Source of the DNA: Paenibacillus sp. JJ-100 | GTDB lineage: Bacteria; Bacillota; Bacilli; Paenibacillales; Paenibacillaceae | DNA length: 64,000 nucleotides | Assembly: GCF_948329825.1 (NCBI RefSeq) | Contig: NZ_CAOJCM010000005.1 | Span: 150,914 to 214,913, forward strand | Reading direction: 5' to 3' | Shown here: in pieces, positions 47,923 to 57,036 of the stretch | Layout: each line of letters begins with the position of its first letter | How positions within the stretch are numbered: position 1 is the first letter of the stretch | Notes under the pieces: model-generated | Database searches by the model: none | What the model was told of the DNA's origin: nothing | Seen by the model: the letters and a program-made list of their open reading frames with translations, nothing else | Translations under genes and position numbers: made by a program

Positions 47923-48188
47923 GAAATTGTCCTCCTTATATAGTACGTACGAATTTATTTTAACCTGTAACGTCGCGAACGACACTTCCAGTATAACACA
48001 TGTTCGTTAAACTTGTGAAATGAACAGACTAATGTTCATCTTCCCAACATGAAATCTTCACAATTACAGCTTAAGCCAGCCTTCTGCAATTTCTTTACAA
48101 ACGCTTTCTTTTCCAAGTATACTAAAATTACTCCAGATTGTAGCCCTGCTTGCAGGCCAAGCTGTCAATCTTCAAAGGAGGCAATACG

Positions 48189-48344
48189 ATGGACGCTAAT
48201 ATTCGGATGACCGACCCGCGCGAACATGTGAACGAGGAGCCTCGTAACGATCTCTTCGATCTGGTTATGGGCGTTGTCGGTATGGGCGGTCTGATGACTG
48301 TCATCTTCTTTGGTATGGTTATTTTCAAATTCCTGACCGAATAG
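48189..48344 (+). CDS. Small single-span membrane protein (51 residues)
   Basis: A charged head (MDANIRMTDPREH, EEPRNDLFD) followed by one membrane segment (VMGVVGMGGLMTVIFFGMVI) and FKFLTE. ATG 48189 follows CAAAGGAGGCAATACG, an excellent site, which is the main support. The family is not recognised. A strong terminator follows. Confidence 0.7.
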   Translation: MDANIRMTDPREHVNEEPRNDLFDLVMGVVGMGGLMTVIFFGMVIFKFLTE

Positions 48345-48380
48345 GATGTTCAGAGTTCTTACTCAGGCTCCGCACACCAG

Positions 48381-48422
48381 AAAAGCCCGGCTTTCGCATT
48401 AGTACGAAAGCCAGGCTTTTTT
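48381..48422. terminator. Terminator after the 51-residue membrane protein gene
   Basis: AAAGCCCGGCTTTCG pairs with CGAAAGCCAGGCTTT, T run on the plus strand and A run on the other, so it can serve both this gene and dnaI. Confidence 0.85.
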
Positions 48423-48533
48423 GATTCAAAGATAATTCAATACGTTGCATGGATGCGATTCGACTCATCGAGAGTCCTTTATTTGAGCAATTAGAAGCAT
48501 CGACATGGAGAGAAAACAGTAATCTTCGAAGTC

Positions 48534-49484
48534 TTAACGTTTGCCCCGCTGATTCTCTCCACGAACTTGAATCACATCGACAAATGGGCGAATTCGGTCC
48601 ATCAGACGCTGGCCTTTGTTTGTTTCCTCGCCATCCCGATTCGTGAAGCTCAAGTGTTTCTCCAACCCTTCAAGGTTGTAGTTGGACGTATAGAACGTTG
48701 GCTTGCGATTCATCCTATAGTTGAGAATGGAACCCATCACATGATCCCGTACCCACGGGTTAAGATTCTCCGCACCAATATCATCAAAAATGAGTAGATC
48801 GCAGCTTTTCAAAATGTCTGTCATTTCTTTCAGCTTCTGACCCTCACTGATCATGGACTTCAAATCTTCTACAAAGTCAGGCATATATATGATGACACCT
48901 GTATGACCTGCAACCGCGAGTTCGTGTAGCAGATAACACATGAGAAACGTTTTGCCGGTTCCAAATGAGCCTTCCAGATATAGCCCTTGCGTTGAAAGTC
49001 CGTTGGCCTTAGTCTCGCTGATATAACGAAGCACTTGATTAACTGCTGGCGCACGCATGCGATCCTTGCCCATAATCTCCACATCATTATATCCGGTACT
49101 AAGTGCACGCTCATCCACATAGAAACTGCGTATTCGCTGTTTGATCATATGCTCGTTCTGCCTAGCAATCTGTTTGGAACAAGGTGCTTTAATATCTATA
49201 ATTTCGGGTTTACCGTTGAAGTTCTCTACTTCCAGTTTGCAAAAATGACCCTGAAAATCGTTGGGACAGTTGTCCAGTCCCGGACAATTCGCGCAGTTTT
49301 TCGAATCTTTGGCATACTGAAACAGCTTGCTCAGATCAGGCATGAGCTGTGCATCTTTCAGTTCGGGATGACCTGCACGGAACTCACGCACATATGGGTC
49401 TTCCAGCAAATCCGCCATAATTCGCTTCGACTGCTCACGAAAGGAAGGGTTCAGCTGCTGAAGCAGTCCTCCCAAGGATTCCAT
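48534..49484 (-). CDS. dnaI: Primosomal protein DnaI (helicase loader)
   Basis: Loads the replicative helicase with DnaB and DnaD. 316 residues: N-terminal helicase-binding domain with Zn ligands in CANCPGLDNC and HFC near 64-82, and an AAA+ ATPase with Walker A GSFGTGKT near 170, Walker B LLIFDDIGAE and sensor TSNYN. ATG 49484 follows AGGGGGCTTGAAGCC. It follows dnaB, with a terminator between them. Confidence 0.93.
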   Translation of the reverse strand: MESLGGLLQQLNPSFREQSKRIMADLLEDPYVREFRAGHPELKDAQLMPDLSKLFQYAKDSKNCANCPGLDNCPNDFQGHFCKLEVENFNGKPEIIDIKAPCSKQIARQNEHMIKQRIRSFYVDERALSTGYNDVEIMGKDRMRAPAVNQVLRYISETKANGLSTQGLYLEGSFGTGKTFLMCYLLHELAVAGHTGVIIYMPDFVEDLKSMISEGQKLKEMTDILKSCDLLIFDDIGAENLNPWVRDHVMGSILNYRMNRKPTFYTSNYNLEGLEKHLSFTNRDGEETNKGQRLMDRIRPFVDVIQVRGENQRGKR

Positions 49485-49644
49485 GGCTTCAAGCCCCCTT
49501 TTGAAGTAATCGATATCATTGAATATGGGACATCCTTATCCGCCTAATGTTCAATCATCGTACTGTTCATTCTATAGAAAAGCAGACAATAACTCAACTG
49601 ATAGATTTGGAAAAACACTGTGTCTAGTAGATTACTATCCTATC

Positions 49645-49678
49645 AAAAAGACGAGTCGCCTCTCACAAGGGACTCGCC
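49645..49678 (-). terminator. Terminator between dnaB and dnaI
   Basis: CGAGTC/GACTCG stem with an inner CC/GG, followed on the minus strand by TCTTTTTG. It suggests that dnaI has its own promoter or depends on readthrough. Confidence 0.65.
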
Positions 49679-49702
49679 TGTATGACGTATACGACAACTT
49701 AA

Positions 49703-51238
49703 CTATAATGTGCCTTTTTGCTTGCTTGCTTGCATCTCCTGAGCAAAACGCATCATCGCTTCGAATTCTTCCTCCGAGACGTCGTCTCCATCTTGGGTTA
49801 TGTCTTGTACAATCGGAATTTCAGGTTTAGCTTTGGTTCCTTTGCCGTATGTACGGGTACGGGTTCCAGCTGATCCTGCAGCCTGTTTGCCTTTCACTTT
49901 CGCCTGATCACGAATATATTGCACAGCTTTCTCATACGTATTCACTTGCTTTAACAGCATATTAGAGGCAATCGCCTCTACAAAGTTACGGTTAATCCGT
50001 TGCTCTCCACCGGATACAAGCAATGCCATTAGATAATGAATCAATACGTTGATGACTTCACCAGGCAGTTTGTAGCTCAAATCAATTTTCTCGAACATAT
50101 CAACCAGATTATCTGGCACAGCTCCTGGAAAAAAGGTCTGCAACAATCGTGTATACGGCTCATTACGTAGCATCATATTGTATTGATGAATATCACACTT
50201 GGTAGCAAATTGCGGCGGCACCTCGACATAATATTCCATCTGTACAACGTGCTCCACTGGCGGCTCAGCAGATTCTTCCAATGACTGTGGCTCCTCCATA
50301 TGCTTCCGCAGAGCAACCACCTTGGCGGCTTGTACCGTCTGCTGTTCCTGACGTTTCTTCGTCTGTCTGAATTGCATACTCGCCTTGTGTTGCAGATCAT
50401 CCAGCAGCAGCTGCCCTTGCGGGCTAAAGACACCATCTTCATCAAGCAAGCGACATACATCCTGCACACTGAGATTATACTTATTCACCACATAATTGAC
50501 GATTCCGAGCTGCTCGTGATCAAAGCGAAGCTGTTCCACATAACGACGGTTCACAGACTCACGCGGGAATCTTAAAATGATATCGGCGTAATTCAGTGTG
50601 TTCTCTTCGGCCGCATCATTTGTTCCTGTTCGCTGCGCCGAGGTGGACACTTCGGATAATGCCTGCTCCAGCTCATAGTCGATGACATGGGTATTAAGTT
50701 CAAATATATCGTAAAACGGAACTGAAATATTCTCTTTATTAGCTGTGACATAAGGCGCGTCCCCGTTCTCAACTGCCGAAAAGCCAGCTCTCAGGGACAG
50801 CACGGCAAACTTGCCAATTTTGTCTCGGAGCAGCAATGTCAAATGCTGTGTGCGGAAAAACTCTGCTGGCGAGAGCGGCGGCTGCAGCTCATATTCATAG
50901 ATATAATCATCATTTTCCGGAATATAAACCCGAGATGTCTGAAGGAGGCCCACTGCCTCCAGCTTGGACGCCTGTTCGACTAAATATTTACGGCCTTTCT
51001 CACTGGGTTCCAGCCCCAATGTCATGAATAGCCTCCGTTGCTGTTCAAGCGTGGAGTAACCGACCTGTTCCCCGGGAAGATGCTGAAATAACAGCCGATA
51101 CAAGCCAATCGCAAAAGCACCTACCATAGGCTGGTAAGCTCCTGTAAGCATGCGATCGTCCAGGGCGCTTAGTCCAAACTCCCTGTATACGCAGTAGCGA
51201 TGATGTTCAGTATAATGATGTAAATTCTTCATGCGCAT
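49703..51238 (-). CDS. dnaB: Replication initiation and membrane attachment protein DnaB
   Basis: Firmicute primosome protein that acts with DnaD and DnaI at oriC and restart sites. 511 residues with DnaB-DnaD-like winged domains at the N-terminus (VYREFGLSALDDRMLTGAYQPMVG) and a second such domain near 350-440; a basic, Lys/Gly-rich linker (VKGKQAAGSAGTRTRTYGKG) precedes the acidic end. ATG 51238 follows AAGGAGATCAGGCT. Placed directly before dnaI as in Bacillus, where nrdR often precedes. Confidence 0.9.
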   Translation of the reverse strand: MRMKNLHHYTEHHRYCVYREFGLSALDDRMLTGAYQPMVGAFAIGLYRLLFQHLPGEQVGYSTLEQQRRLFMTLGLEPSEKGRKYLVEQASKLEAVGLLQTSRVYIPENDDYIYEYELQPPLSPAEFFRTQHLTLLLRDKIGKFAVLSLRAGFSAVENGDAPYVTANKENISVPFYDIFELNTHVIDYELEQALSEVSTSAQRTGTNDAAEENTLNYADIILRFPRESVNRRYVEQLRFDHEQLGIVNYVVNKYNLSVQDVCRLLDEDGVFSPQGQLLLDDLQHKASMQFRQTKKRQEQQTVQAAKVVALRKHMEEPQSLEESAEPPVEHVVQMEYYVEVPPQFATKCDIHQYNMMLRNEPYTRLLQTFFPGAVPDNLVDMFEKIDLSYKLPGEVINVLIHYLMALLVSGGEQRINRNFVEAIASNMLLKQVNTYEKAVQYIRDQAKVKGKQAAGSAGTRTRTYGKGTKAKPEIPIVQDITQDGDDVSEEEFEAMMRFAQEMQASKQKGTL

Positions 51239-51620
51239 AGCCTGATCTCCTTCTTCCCCAAAGGTTGTTTTTCTATTCTATCATAAATGTCTGATCCTCA
51301 AATGCTCAAAAACAGGTAAAAAACGTCCCCGTTCTCGCTCCGTTTCGTCCTAGGTCGACATCGTTCACGTTTTCGCAGAGTTGGGCGAATTTTCTAGCGA
51401 ATCATTCCACAGTGTTGCTAGAGTACTATATAAGTTGCAGTCCAAGATTACAAGCGCAAATCGCTTAAATCTGTCCTGATCTATGCATATGAAACAAGTG
51501 GACAAACATTTCCACCTAACGTTGTTCACAGCAAAAAAGCCTTCCCTCTGCATGCGTAAGCGCTTGCATCAAGACAAGACTTTTTAGAGTCAAGGCAACA
51601 TATGCCTTCACTTTCAGCCA
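51239..51620. other. Intergenic region upstream of dnaB
   Basis: 382 bp, no gene supported. It contains a cre-like palindrome at 51555-51568 with two mismatches and should contain the dnaB promoter. Confidence 0.45.
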
Positions 51621-51914
51621 TTAGAACATACGATACCCACCTAGACGCAACTTCTGAATCGTCCAGCCACTGATCACTGCACCCGCCAGACCTGCTACCC
51701 CTGTCATGTAATCCACCAGCTGAAATGACCCTAGATGTGACACCAGCGTAGACGAATGATCCCACAAGGAGTATACCACCACAGGCAAAATAACGATCAC
51801 GAACAAATAGGAAGGAAACCAAGTGGTCTTCATCAGCATATTCAAAATGAAACCGATACCAAACATCATAACAAAGAATAAAACCATTAATACGAGGACA
51901 GGTATAAACTGCAT
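51621..51914 (-). CDS. YuiB-like membrane protein
   Basis: 97 residues with three hydrophobic segments (residues about 4-28, 33-48, 65-85) and the basic end RLGGYRMF. The gene neighbourhood (NDH-2, YumC-type reductase, zinc-ribbon protein) recalls the yuiB-yuiA-yumB-yumC cluster of Bacillus. The function is unknown. ATG 51914 follows AGAGGTGATCGTTAGCCG with a long spacing. Confidence 0.7.
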   Translation of the reverse strand: MQFIPVLVLMVLFFVMMFGIGFILNMLMKTTWFPSYLFVIVILPVVVYSLWDHSSTLVSHLGSFQLVDYMTGVAGLAGAVISGWTIQKLRLGGYRMF

Positions 51915-52140
51915 CGGCTAACGATCACCTCTTCTTTCACACTTTCGGTTATCTCTTCTGGATAGTAGTAAGTTTACCGCAAAAAATGTGGCGAAGCAAC
52001 GAACTTTCTAGAGAAATCTCACCGTTTTCATGAGAAGATCATTTGCCCTTCTGCTTCGTGATGGGATACAATATAACGATAAAGCATTAAACCATCCCTA
52101 CCGGGATTTGGAAATACAACCTGCAGGAGGAATAATATCC

Positions 52141-52887
52141 ATGAACGAAGCTGCATCAACCCTAGAGGGCTGGTATGCCCTGCATGATTTCCGCTCGATG
52201 AACTGGACTGCTTGGAAAGCGGCGGATGATGAAGAGCGTGCTGTTGCTCTAGACGAGCTTCAGGAGTTTTGGAACGAATGGAAAAACGTTGAGGAAACTT
52301 CCCAAGGCAGTACCGTTGTCTATACCGTAGTAGGCCAGAAAGCAGACTTAGTCATGATGCATCTGCGCGAGACGCTGGAAGATCTAAAAGCAGTAGAGAA
52401 CGCTTTCAACAAAACAACGTTTGCTAAATATACAACGAAAGCATATTCGTATGTGAGTGTCGTTGAACTGAGTAATTATCTCGGTAAAGAGGGCGAAGAT
52501 CCGATGCAAAATCCGGAAATTGTTGCCCGCCTTAAACCCGTGCTGCCACAGCGGCAATACATCTGTTTCTACCCGATGAACAAAAAGCGTGAGTTGACGG
52601 ACAACTGGTACATGCTGTCTATGGACGAGCGCCGCTCTATGATGCGCAGTCATGGCATGATTGGTCGCAGCTATGCAGGTAAAGTGAAACAGATCATTAC
52701 CGGCTCCGTCGGATTAGACGATTGGGAATGGGGGGTAACTCTGTTTGCAGATGATGCACTTCAATTCAAAAAGCTGGTGTATGAGATGCGTTTTGATGAA
52801 GTGAGTGCACGCTATGGCGAATTCGGCTCGTTCTACGTAGGCAGCCTGCTGAATGAAAGTTCACTGGAAGAGATGTTGAAACTGTAA
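52141..52887 (+). CDS. hemQ: Coproheme decarboxylase HemQ
   Basis: Last step of the coproporphyrin-dependent haem pathway of Gram-positive bacteria, converting coproheme to haem b with peroxide. 248 residues of the chlorite-dismutase fold; catalytic Tyr in [12 protein letters not shown] near 142 and proximal His in [30 protein letters not shown] near 170. ATG 52141 follows CAGGAGGAATAATATCC. The 37 codons upstream in frame are rejected for lack of a site. Confidence 0.95.
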   Translation: MNEAASTLEGWYALHDFRSMNWTAWKAADDEERAVALDELQEFWNEWKNVEETSQGSTVVYTVVGQKADLVMMHLRETLEDLKAVENAFNKTTFAKYTTKAYSYVSVVELSNYLGKEGEDPMQNPEIVARLKPVLPQRQYICFYPMNKKRELTDNWYMLSMDERRSMMRSHGMIGRSYAGKVKQIITGSVGLDDWEWGVTLFADDALQFKKLVYEMRFDEVSARYGEFGSFYVGSLLNESSLEEMLKL

Positions 52888-52904
52888 TTTTGTATACATG
52901 CAAG

Positions 52905-52950
52905 AATCGTCCAGCCTTCCATTGAAGTAGGCTGGACGATTTTTTTTTCG
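52905..52950 (+). terminator. Terminator after hemQ
   Basis: AATCGTCCAGCCT pairs with AGGCTGGACGATT, followed by TTTTTTTT. Confidence 0.9.
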
Positions 52951-52957
52951 TTACAGC

Positions 52958-52998
52958 AAAAAATCACCGCCGTACGTATTGCTCCGCGGTGATTTTTT
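52958..52998. terminator. Second, symmetric terminator after hemQ
   Basis: AAAAAATCACCGC pairs with GCGGTGATTTTTT; A and T runs on both sides make it usable on either strand, for hemQ and for the 84-residue gene that converges. Confidence 0.85.
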
Positions 52999-53077
52999 GC
53001 TGATTAAGAATTATATCACTTTAAGCTTGATTTAGATTTATTTTAGTTAATCTAATTGTTTACACCAAAACGGAGAG

Positions 53078-53189
53078 GACAGAAATAAAATGGAAAAGCG
53101 AAGCGGTCGCCTTTATCACCGAATTTTTCCCTTTAACAAAAGGGAATCAAAAAATTTGGGGATAACAGCGATTGAAAGATTATTCTGTC
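53078..53189. repeat. Dispersed palindromic repeat, copy 2 (between hemQ and the NDH-2 operon)
   Basis: A 112 bp imperfect palindrome: end arms GACAGAAATAA/TTATTCTGTC, centre TTTCCCTTT/AAAGGGAA. On the minus strand it contains ATTCGGTGATAAAGGCGACC and GCTTCGCTT, matching copy 1. Confidence 0.75.
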
Positions 53190-53235
53190 ATTGAAGTGTA
53201 TAAGTGTAAACTATTCTTTTCAACTAACTGAAATC

Positions 53236-53490
53236 TCAATCCTGCTCCCCTTCATCAACCGCTTTCAGAGATTCGAGAAACTCGGCAGTTGCGCGATCAC
53301 GGTCGCGCCCCTTCTCTTTTAGACGCTCAATTGCGGGCAGAATGAGAATATCTACTTCTTTCTGTACGATGTAGGCCAGGTCATATTGATTCTGTTCCTC
53401 CAAATAACCCCCTACTTGCATCAAACCATTATATCGATCCAGTTCCTCACGTGTTAATAACCCGCGAACCTGAACACTGCAATGTCTCAT
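53236..53490 (-). CDS. Hypothetical 84-residue protein coupled to NDH-2
   Basis: An acidic-basic helical protein (LLTREELDRYNGLM, ERLKEKGRDRDRATAEFLESL) without membrane segments. ATG 53490 overlaps the NDH-2 stop as ATGA, after AGGAAAGGACGG, so it is translated with it. The family is not recognised; it could be an accessory to the dehydrogenase. The region 52999-53077 holds nothing else I can support. Confidence 0.75.
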   Translation of the reverse strand: MRHCSVQVRGLLTREELDRYNGLMQVGGYLEEQNQYDLAYIVQKEVDILILPAIERLKEKGRDRDRATAEFLESLKAVDEGEQD

Positions 53491-54680
53491 CCGAAAAACC
53501 GTCCTTTCCTCAGGACTAGCGGAATACCTCCGATAATGAACAAGTAGCGCAGATCCACCAGTTTTTTCAGCTGAGCTGCCTTCCAGCCCTTGTACTTCTT
53601 ATCGCCAACGACGGCAATGGCCTCCCCTTTACCCAGAGAAGCTACGGTACCTTTGCTGGTAAACTCGAAAGGTTGAGGTTGCTTGTTACGAATGGCAGCC
53701 ACAATATTCTTGGCACAATTCACACCCTGCTGCATCGCAATCTGTGCTGTCGGTGGATAAGGTTTGCCATCCTTGTTAAATACAAGAGAATTGTCCCCAA
53801 TAACATACACATGTTCATGCCCGGGAGCACGCAAATATTCATCCACCTTCACACGGCCGCGCATCACTTCAAGACCAGCCTGTTCAAGTAAAGAGTTCCC
53901 GCGAATACCACCAGTCCATACCACTGTGGCTGCTTCAATCTTTTCGCCTTCACCAATTATAACGCCATCAGGAAGACATTGCTTGATCGGAACACCGATT
54001 TTAAATGTCACGCCTTTTTTCTTCAACACACTCATTGCATGCTCCACAAGCTCCGGATCAAACCCTGGTAGCGCAGAAGGCGCAGCTTCGACGTTATAAA
54101 TATGTACATGTTTTGGATCAACATCAAATTCCTTGCACAACTGCGGAATTCGATCAGCCAGTTCAGCGACAAACTCAACTCCACTGAAGCCAGCTCCGCC
54201 TACTACAAAACGAATACGATTTCGTTTATTATCATTTTTGTACATTGCGAATTGATATTCAATGTGTTCCCGAATCAGCCTCACGGAGTTGATGCTGCGA
54301 ATGGTCATCGCATAATCAAGCATCCCTGGTATACCGAAGGTCTCCGGCTCCCCACCCAGTCCAATAATCAAGTAATCATAGGACAGCGTCCCATCCTCCA
54401 GTATGACTTTACGGTCCTGAAGACGTATTTCTTTCACTGACGATTTCACGAGATCAATCTTGAACTCATCAATCAGTTTGGAAATAGACACTCTTGCGTG
54501 CTCTATTTTATCCGTGCCTGCTGCCGGCATATGTAGATGGGTTGTAATATAGTGGTAATCATGCCGATTCACTAATGTGACATCAGCTTCGTTGTAATTT
54601 AGCTCTTTCTGCAGCCGCTGGGCTGTCAGAATCCCGCCATATCCCGCTCCGAGAATGACAATTTTGGGAATGCTGCTCAT
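53487..54680 (-). CDS. ndh: Type II NADH dehydrogenase (NDH-2, YumB/YutJ type)
   Basis: Non-proton-pumping NADH:menaquinone oxidoreductase attached to the membrane. 397 residues with the first Rossmann motif VILGAGYGGI at the start, GLGGEPETFGIPG, second motif VVGGAGFSGVEFV near 160, VVWTGGIRGN, VIGDNS near 295, then TAQIAMQQG. The C-terminal helices near 370-395 (LKKLVDLRYLFIIGGIPLVL) probably bind the membrane. ATG 54680 follows CGGAAGGAGTACAGAT. Confidence 0.92.
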   Translation of the reverse strand: MSSIPKIVILGAGYGGILTAQRLQKELNYNEADVTLVNRHDYHYITTHLHMPAAGTDKIEHARVSISKLIDEFKIDLVKSSVKEIRLQDRKVILEDGTLSYDYLIIGLGGEPETFGIPGMLDYAMTIRSINSVRLIREHIEYQFAMYKNDNKRNRIRFVVGGAGFSGVEFVAELADRIPQLCKEFDVDPKHVHIYNVEAAPSALPGFDPELVEHAMSVLKKKGVTFKIGVPIKQCLPDGVIIGEGEKIEAATVVWTGGIRGNSLLEQAGLEVMRGRVKVDEYLRAPGHEHVYVIGDNSLVFNKDGKPYPPTAQIAMQQGVNCAKNIVAAIRNKQPQPFEFTSKGTVASLGKGEAIAVVGDKKYKGWKAAQLKKLVDLRYLFIIGGIPLVLRKGRFFG

Positions 54681-55180
54681 ATCTGTACTCCTTCCGGTTT
54701 CGCTCGCTTCCCCTCTGGATCAGATGGAATGCAAATTGCTCTTACTTACAAGTATTGTGGAGGTCTTATCCATTATGACGAAAATTGTAAACTTCATGTA
54801 TGGTTTAGAGCTTTTATCCGCATATTATCGCTTTTAGTTGTGAATTTAACCACAAGTTTCCACAAAGCGCAGAGGTTGTCTGAACCTAACGTCATCTTTT
54901 TAAATGGACCAAAATTACACATAGTACAGGTCAAGGATATCTGTATTTCTCGCAAAGATCAAGAGTTTTTGTTATTTTTCATAACCTTTCATTTCCAATT
55001 TCATCCTTTTCTCACCAGAACTTCATCATTTATTCTTGATTTCGTGATCCAGCTAACTTTGCAACCCAGATTACACCGTTTATAATAGGAAAGACAGTTT
55101 GAGCACTATGCAGATTATTTGACGTAATTTGCAAAATAAATTCTGGTCTCTACCTATTAAAATAAGAAAGGTGTTGTTGA
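54681..55180. other. Divergent intergenic region (NDH-2 / YumC-type reductase)
   Basis: 500 bp, AT-rich, no gene or clear operator seen; a short plus-strand reading frame near 54729 lacks a ribosome site. Confidence 0.45.
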
Positions 55181-56185
55181 TTGTTGACTGCACAGAATTC
55201 CGGTCATGAAATGACCGATTTGCTTATTATTGGCGGCGGTCCTGCGGGCCTGTTCGCTGCATTTTACGGAGGTATGCGTCAAGCGTCTGTTACACTTGTT
55301 GAAAGTATGCCACAGCTTGGTGGACAGCTTGCTGCTCTTTACCCCGAAAAATACATTTACGATGTGGCTGGTTTCCCTAAAGTCACTGCTCAGGAACTGG
55401 TCAATAACCTGATGGAGCAGATGAACCATTTCAATCCTAACATCCGCTTGGAAGAGAAAGTGGTGTCTGTGGAGAAAAAAGAAGAACAGCATTTCATCGT
55501 AAAGACCGATGAGAATGAATATCATGCCAAAGCCGTTATCATTACGGCTGGGGTTGGCGCTTTTGAACCTCGCCGCCTTGAACTTGAAGGTGCAGCAAAG
55601 TTCGAGAAAACCAATCTGCATTACTTCATCAATGATTTAAACGCTTTTGCTGGTAGAAAAGTTTTGATCAGTGGTGGCGGAGATTCTGCTGTAGACTGGG
55701 CTCTTATGTTGGAGCCAATTGCTGAGCAAGTGACACTGATTCACCGCAGGGACAAGTTCCGTGCGCATGAGCACAGTGTAGAAAACCTGATGAATTCCAA
55801 AGTTAACGTGGTAACCCCAACCGAAATTGCGGAACTTCATGGAGATGACACCATCACGAAAGTCACTCTTGCTCATGTAAAAACCAAAGAAACGCAAGAA
55901 ATTGAAGTGGATGATGTTATTGTTAACTTTGGTTTCGTATCATCTCTCGGGCCGATTGCGGAGTGGGGAATCGAGATTGAGAATAACTCTATCGTTGTGG
56001 ACTCGCGTATGGAAACGTCTATTCCTGGCATTTTTGCTGCTGGCGATATAACGACATATCCTGGCAAATTGAAACTGATCGCTGTTGGATTCGGTGAAGC
56101 TCCAACTGCGGTGAACAATGCGAAAGTATACTTCGATCCAGATGCCAAGTTATCACCTGGACATAGCAGTAACATGAAGCGCTAA
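55181..56185 (+). CDS. Ferredoxin/flavodoxin-NADP reductase, YumC type
   Basis: Thioredoxin-reductase-like flavoprotein of 334 residues without a CxxC motif, transferring electrons from NADPH to ferredoxin or flavodoxin. FAD site [18 protein letters not shown] near 14, NADPH site [13 protein letters not shown] near 163, FAD site [24 protein letters not shown] near 285. The start is TTG 55181 or the adjacent TTG 55184, behind AAAGGTG; both are non-ATG. Ends 34 bp before the hairpin of the next gene. Confidence 0.92.
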   Translation: MLTAQNSGHEMTDLLIIGGGPAGLFAAFYGGMRQASVTLVESMPQLGGQLAALYPEKYIYDVAGFPKVTAQELVNNLMEQMNHFNPNIRLEEKVVSVEKKEEQHFIVKTDENEYHAKAVIITAGVGAFEPRRLELEGAAKFEKTNLHYFINDLNAFAGRKVLISGGGDSAVDWALMLEPIAEQVTLIHRRDKFRAHEHSVENLMNSKVNVVTPTEIAELHGDDTITKVTLAHVKTKETQEIEVDDVIVNFGFVSSLGPIAEWGIEIENNSIVVDSRMETSIPGIFAAGDITTYPGKLKLIAVGFGEAPTAVNNAKVYFDPDAKLSPGHSSNMKR

Positions 56186-56218
56186 TTGGACAACGATACG
56201 ATAAAATGATACAAAAAA

Positions 56219-56262
56219 GGGTATCTTACTCCTGAACAAACTCATGATCAGGAGGGATACCC
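56219..56262 (+). promoter_or_regulatory. Hairpin that buries the ribosome site of the next gene
   Basis: GGGTATC (56219-56225) pairs with GATACCC (56256-56262), and CTCCTGA (56229-56235) with TCAGGAG (56248-56254). The Shine-Dalgarno AGGAGG lies wholly in the 3' arm and the TTG start is the next base. It also could end the YumC transcript, but no T run follows. Confidence 0.6.
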
Positions 56263-56514
56263 TTGTCTTATATATGCCCGCTGTGTAACGGTCTGGTTGT
56301 ACCGGAGCAGGCTTGTCCCCACTGCCTTCAGGGACTTTCAGAATGCGGCAAATTGGACGACTACACCGGACCATACAGCCCTTATGAACTTCAAGCCTGC
56401 TCTGACATGACAGACGAAACCAAGAGCATCTGTAATCACTTGATGTATTGTCACCATTGTCAGACAAGCTTGCTGCTGCCTGTATCTTTATGGGACTTGT
56501 CCGGAAACGAGTAA
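56263..56514 (+). CDS. Small zinc-ribbon-like protein (83 residues)
   Basis: CPLCNG and CPHC near residues 5-20 and CxxxxxYCHHC near 57-67 are candidate zinc ligands. The start is TTG 56263, six bases after AGGAGGG. It recalls the short YuiA-like zinc proteins beside YumB/YumC genes in Bacillus, but I am not sure of the family. Follows the YumC-type gene by 77 bp, same strand. Confidence 0.65.
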   Translation: MSYICPLCNGLVVPEQACPHCLQGLSECGKLDDYTGPYSPYELQACSDMTDETKSICNHLMYCHHCQTSLLLPVSLWDLSGNE

Positions 56515-56535
56515 CATTGCCTGCAATGAGGATCT

Positions 56536-56679
56536 CTAGTGAAGAATGGCAGATACGTTGGTATCCAGTTTGCGCTTATGAATTTCTGCCAAAAGCAGCG
56601 CGATGAAATCTCGTTCGAGATCCAGTTCGATCGCTTTATGGTAGGAATCCAACAACATCTCATCGGATAACATAGCCAT
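56536..56679 (-). CDS. sda: Sporulation checkpoint protein Sda
   Basis: Inhibits the sporulation kinase KinA when DNA replication is disturbed or newly started. The 47-residue sequence MLSDEMLLDSYHKAIELDLE and RDFIALLLAEIHKR closely follows Bacillus Sda (SDELLIESY.KA.ELNL.RDFI), with its helical hairpin. ATG 56679 follows AAAGGTTGTGGCGGAA; a second ATG two codons on is possible. It converges on the zinc-ribbon gene with 21 bp between. Confidence 0.88.
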   Translation of the reverse strand: MAMLSDEMLLDSYHKAIELDLERDFIALLLAEIHKRKLDTNVSAILH

Positions 56680-56716
56680 TTCCCGCCACAACCTTTCCTT
56701 TATTTTCCTCAAAACT

Positions 56717-56745
56717 ATCATATCAGAGATCCTTAAAGAGAACAA
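56717..56745 (-). promoter_or_regulatory. sda: Sigma-A promoter of sda
   Basis: TTGTTC, 17 bases, TATGAT on the minus strand, about 38 bases before the sda start. Confidence 0.65.
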
Positions 56746-56754
56746 GCGTTCCTG

Positions 56755-56855
56755 TTATCCACAACAATATGTGGAAATCCTGTGTATAGTTTGTTGATAA
56801 TTGGAAAAAACTTAGATTATATAACAGTGGATAATGTGGATATTATTTATACACA
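56755..56855. promoter_or_regulatory. Cluster of DnaA-box-like sites upstream of sda
   Basis: A perfect TTATCCACA at 56755-56763; one-mismatch sites AGTGGATAA (56826-56834), TGTGGATAT (56835-56843) and TTATACACA (56847-56855); weaker TGTGGAAAT (56770) and TGTGTATAG (56781). In Bacillus subtilis DnaA activates sda. No gene is seen in 56856-57036. Confidence 0.7.
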
Positions 56856-57036
56856 GGACCTTATGATTATCCTACTAGAACAATGAATAAATATTTTTTT
56901 AGGAACCCATTTTCATATTTTCCAAGAATACTCCAATAAAATTACCCAAAGCTCAGATATTTCAAACACTCGCCTGTAATTCTTCTTGTTAATACTATCG
57001 GTTTTTTCTGTTATTTCTTTAGTTTTCCAGTCATCT

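Noticed and set aside
49035..49547. 170-codon plus-strand frame inside dnaI
   Set aside because: Antisense shadow of a gene with Walker motifs and a zinc motif.
51555..51568. cre-like palindrome CGTAAGCGCTTGCA
   Set aside because: Two mismatches to the CcpA consensus and position 3' of the YuiB-like gene and far from the dnaB start; it may be part of a terminator.
54729..55085. 118-codon plus-strand frame in the NDH-2/YumC intergenic region
   Set aside because: No ribosome site, AT-rich, translation with Cys/His/Phe bias typical of non-coding DNA.
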